A DNA stretch of 64,000 bases. Origin: JAIYCX01 sp964353175. Lineage in GTDB: Bacteria > Bdellovibrionota_C > UBA2361 > SZUA-149 > DAOLCO01. The translations under genes were made by a program, and so were the position numbers. The stretch covers positions 9,507-73,506 of the forward strand of contig CAYGUX010000013.1 in NCBI GenBank assembly GCA_964353175.1. The letters run 5' to 3'. Below are positions 61,721 to 64,000 of the stretch, piece by piece. Every line of letters starts with the position of its first letter. Positions within the stretch are counted from its first letter, which is position 1. The notes beneath the pieces were generated by a model, which did no database searches, was not told where the DNA came from, and worked only from the letters and a program-made list of their open reading frames with translations.

Positions 61721-61891
61721 GTTCTAAATGCAGGTGAAGCAGATGCGATAGCTTTCGGTAAATTATTTATTGCAAATCCAGATTTGCCCAAGAGATTTAA
61801 AGAGAATTTACCACTGAATGAACAAAGAAATACCCTATTTTATGGTGGTGGGGCTGAGGGGTATACGGATTATCCTTTTTGGGGGGCTTGA
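61721..61891 (+). pseudogene. nemA: C-terminal fragment of an old yellow enzyme family alkene reductase
   Basis: The plus strand encodes GEADAIAFGKLFIANPDLPK, RFKENLPLN, LFYGGGAEGYTDYPFWGA and a stop. This is the conserved C-terminal end of NemA/OYE-type FMN alkene reductases (AFG..FIANPDL..R, YGGG..GYTDYP). About 300 upstream codons are absent and a stop codon precedes the fragment. Confidence 0.85.
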
Positions 61892-61940
61892 GGTCGGCAG
61901 TAGAGGTAAATAGTATTTTAATAAATATAAATAAGCACTT

Positions 61941-62282
61941 TCATACCTTAGGAACTAGCTCAAACCCAGCTTCGATGTCACCACGGTAAGGTGAAGTCTT
62001 CCAGGAAAGCGTAATATCGTCCCATTCAATAAAATCAACTACATCATTCCATGTTTCAATAGTAGCAAGCGCAGTAGCAAGCGCAAATGAGAATACTCTT
62101 CTATCTTCAGTAATTACTACTCCAAATTCAGAGTTCTCGCCTTGCTCTACACTAAATACAAGTAATGTAGTTGATAGATTTATCCCTTTCTTAACTAGTA
62201 AACGACGTAAGCAAGTCCAAAACGATTCTTTCGAACTACGCATTAGCGATGTAAGTTGAGTAACGACTTCTTTACCATTCAT
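61941..62282 (-). CDS. Hypothetical small protein
   Basis: 113 aa, no signal or membrane segment, not recognised. Strand-helix pattern with a Trp-containing acidic end (WNDVVDFIEWDDITLSW). Upstream neighbour on the same strand is of similar size and layout. Could be an immunity-type or SMI1-like protein, but nothing proves it. Confidence 0.55.
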   Translation of the reverse strand: MNGKEVVTQLTSLMRSSKESFWTCLRRLLVKKGINLSTTLLVFSVEQGENSEFGVVITEDRRVFSFALATALATIETWNDVVDFIEWDDITLSWKTSPYRGDIEAGFELVPKV

Positions 62283-62390
62283 AAATCTTAATACCTTTGT
62301 AGACCCCTAAAGAGTCTCCCTTGAAAAAATTCTAGTTTTTGCACCACGGGCATAAAAACCCAGAAATTAGTACTACTATAATTGATAACT

Positions 62391-62717
62391 CTACATTCCA
62401 TCAAGAGCCTCTGCCAAGCTACTTGCTACAACTATCATAACCCACTTCCTATTCTTGATATCAAACTCGGCAACTCCCCAATCATTTCCAGTTGGATTAT
62501 AGACGATAACTTTATCTTCTTCTGCGTTATTTGAAATCTGTAGCACAATCCAAACTTCATTCTTACTTGATAGCCCATCGTCTAAATCGCAAATTATTGA
62601 TTTAGGCATCCTAATATATTCGTGTAAATTAGTACGTGAGATACCATGATGGTTTTGAAAAGCTTCATTTTTTAAAAGCTCTTTCTCTAGAATTTTTGAT
62701 ACTTGCTCTGAATTCAA
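62391..62717 (-). CDS. Hypothetical small protein
   Basis: 108 aa, not recognised. N-terminal helices, then a strand pair EVWIVLQISNN and DKVIVYNPTGNDWGVAEFDIKNRKWVMIVVASSLAEALDGM. General layout like the 113-aa neighbour; the two may be distant paralogs. No signal peptide. Confidence 0.55.
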   Translation of the reverse strand: MNSEQVSKILEKELLKNEAFQNHHGISRTNLHEYIRMPKSIICDLDDGLSSKNEVWIVLQISNNAEEDKVIVYNPTGNDWGVAEFDIKNRKWVMIVVASSLAEALDGM

Positions 62718-63191
62718 CTGGATACTCCACGAATAAAAGATAATGGTAAAAAATAATCGTACAAGCCTTTTAGCATCAAGTATTTTGCATTATTAATTTT
62801 CATTATCATAACATCCCCTACTAGTCCAAGAAACTTGAAATCCTATACCTGCGTTCATACATACTTCCTCAGCCCTATGAAAACATTTCTTTGCTATTTA
62901 AGTAGGATCATATTCGCAAACAATAAAGAACACCGAATTATGATATTAGAATTTAGATGATCAGGAGGCTACTATTTGTCGTTATTAATTTCATCTTTTA
63001 GCAAAGGCTTGGTTCGATAGGACTCACGACAGGTCGCCTGTGCCCTACACGTAGATACGAACCTGTAGGGGTGCGCAACTCAGAAGCTTTCCCAATGGAC
63101 CGAAGGGCAATTTCCATAGAAAAGTTTAAGGGGAAAACTAGACCGAAAAATTGCTTACCGCAAGAATTCGGTCTAGTTGAATTAAACCATA
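62718..63191. other. Intergenic with small inverted repeats
   Basis: 474 bases without a convincing gene. The part 63028-63070 is GC-richer than its surroundings and folds: ACAGG/CCTGT with a 3-base loop (63029-63041), directly followed by CCCTACA/TGTAGGG (63043-63070). It might be a structured RNA or a leftover element. The terminator of the next gene is at 63136-63178. Confidence 0.4.
63136..63178 (-). terminator. Terminator hairpin of the 221-aa gene
   Basis: Perfect 12-bp stem AACTAGACCGAA/TTCGGTCTAGTT with a 19-base loop, starting 13 bases after the stop at 63192. The tail TTCCCCTT is only partly U-rich. Confidence 0.6.
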
Positions 63192-63857
63192 CTAGTCTTT
63201 TTTGGGCTCTTCCATATTAAAAGCAGGGTGCTTCTTTGCTTGTTCCAGAATCTGCTTTTTAGCGGAATCTACAGCACCATCGGCGACTGCTTTTGCTGCG
63301 CTCCTAGCTGCTTCTTTTGCAAATGACTCATAATCCACTTTCTTAGAATCACGAGAAGGCTCAGCTTCTATTTTTTTGTTACCTCCAAAGATTTCTAGTT
63401 TCTTAGCATTTTCTAGTATTTCTCCTTTATCCTCAAAGATATTACCGAGTCTTGCATTCTTAGCTGGATTAGATTCACTATTAGGCTTAGCTTCATTTTC
63501 TCCCAAGCCTCCGAATATGCCTAGTTTCTTGGCATTTTCTAGTATTTTTTGTCTATCGTCATGAATATTGCCGAGCTTTACTTGCATACCTTCTAAAGAT
63601 TCGGAACCTGATACATTAGGTTTAGGCGGGTGCTCTTTAAAATACTCTGTAAGACTTTGACTCACAGAACCATCCGCCCCTATCGAAACTTTTTTTTCTG
63701 ATGCCTTTAGGCCATGAGGAGGCATCACTAAACTCCTTGTCATCCCCTTGAAGACGCCCAATGCAAATTCTCCAACACGTTTCCCTACTTCCCCGAGAGA
63801 GGGCAACTCAGCCTTCTTAACCTCTGTCTTTTTAGTATCCATACTTAAATCCGACAT
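63192..63857 (-). CDS. Hypothetical protein with an internal 42-residue repeat
   Basis: 221 aa, Lys/Glu/Ala-rich, no signal peptide. Two copies of a 24-residue block, KLGNIHDDRQKILENAKKLG (94-113) and RLGNIFEDKGEILENAKKLE (136-155), each followed by IFGG, spaced 42 residues. The C-terminus is an amphipathic Ala-rich helix (176-210). A hydrophobic patch near 28-45 (VGEFALGVFKGMTRSLVMPP) could bind a membrane. No family recognised. Confidence 0.6.
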   Translation of the reverse strand: MSDLSMDTKKTEVKKAELPSLGEVGKRVGEFALGVFKGMTRSLVMPPHGLKASEKKVSIGADGSVSQSLTEYFKEHPPKPNVSGSESLEGMQVKLGNIHDDRQKILENAKKLGIFGGLGENEAKPNSESNPAKNARLGNIFEDKGEILENAKKLEIFGGNKKIEAEPSRDSKKVDYESFAKEAARSAAKAVADGAVDSAKKQILEQAKKHPAFNMEEPKKD

Positions 63858-64000
63858 ATAACCTCCATATTAATGTATTATACTTATGTTGTGATTTGAA
63901 GCGCTATGGAGATGATAAATAAAATTTAAATAGCTTCGTGAAATGGGAACCAGTAGGAAAACATAAAACTCGCTATAAGTACACAACTTTTCAGACTAAG

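Overview
The window is a low-GC (AT-rich) bacterial chromosome segment from a Gram-negative organism. Evidence: several lipobox lipoproteins, a Tat-exported superoxide dismutase, a CcmH-type cytochrome c maturation protein, a fused LplT-Aas phospholipid repair enzyme, a flagellin and the MEP isoprenoid enzyme IspF. The mix (split B12-dependent acyl-CoA mutase, CcmH with an SPFCPGRTL motif, many lipoproteins) is reminiscent of Deltaproteobacteria sensu lato or Bdellovibrionota-like lineages. That placement is a guess; no rRNA gene is present to decide it.

Layout. 1-36 kb is ordinary core-type sequence: tRNA-Ala/tRNA-Ile, an HNH nuclease, a CCA/poly(A) polymerase, a catabolic operon (enoyl-CoA hydratase, acyl-CoA dehydrogenase, acyl-CoA mutase large and small subunits), sodA, a PabB-PabC fusion, IspF, lytic transglycosylase, ComF, a coupled operon (DsbA-like lipoprotein, receiver-DHp protein, CcmH, YqeY, CysE), TlyA, CtpA, NuoI, RsmE, LplT-Aas and a CocE-type lipoprotein hydrolase. 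The mutase carries the Phe/Gln active-site pair of isobutyryl-CoA mutase, so the operon fits isobutyryl-CoA to butyryl-CoA to crotonyl-CoA oxidation.

36.4-51.7 kb is a defence island built from modules. It holds a 562-aa protein with a HEPN-like C-terminus, a Shedu (SduA) nuclease, a complete type I restriction-modification operon (hsdR-hsdS-prrC-hsdM) with an embedded PrrC-like anticodon nuclease, a small winged-helix-like protein, an unknown 198-aa protein whose start codon lies in a perfect 20-bp hairpin, remnants of a second type I system (3' part of a RhuM gene plus the first codons of hsdS), a broken second copy of the CocE gene 5' end and a HigBA-like toxin-antitoxin pair. Modules are separated by a short interspersed repeat (core GGTTAAATWAGTAGGTAGGC followed by YACTAGCC). 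I count about a dozen full or partial copies; several sit within a few bases of truncated genes. I know of no described family that matches it, and it is the main candidate for something new here.

51.8-58.6 kb returns to core-type genes (Tat-SOD, CorA, Pgi, a BON protein) with a VapBC pair and an AAA-DUF4143 ATPase. 58.7-60.7 kb encodes a flagellin whose variable region is replaced by seven FG-GAP/VCBS repeats, the number that makes a closed seven-bladed beta-propeller. 61.1-61.9 kb is a scar in which a truncated periplasmic-binding-protein gene and a truncated old-yellow-enzyme gene meet at another copy of the repeat. The right end holds three small uncharacterised genes.
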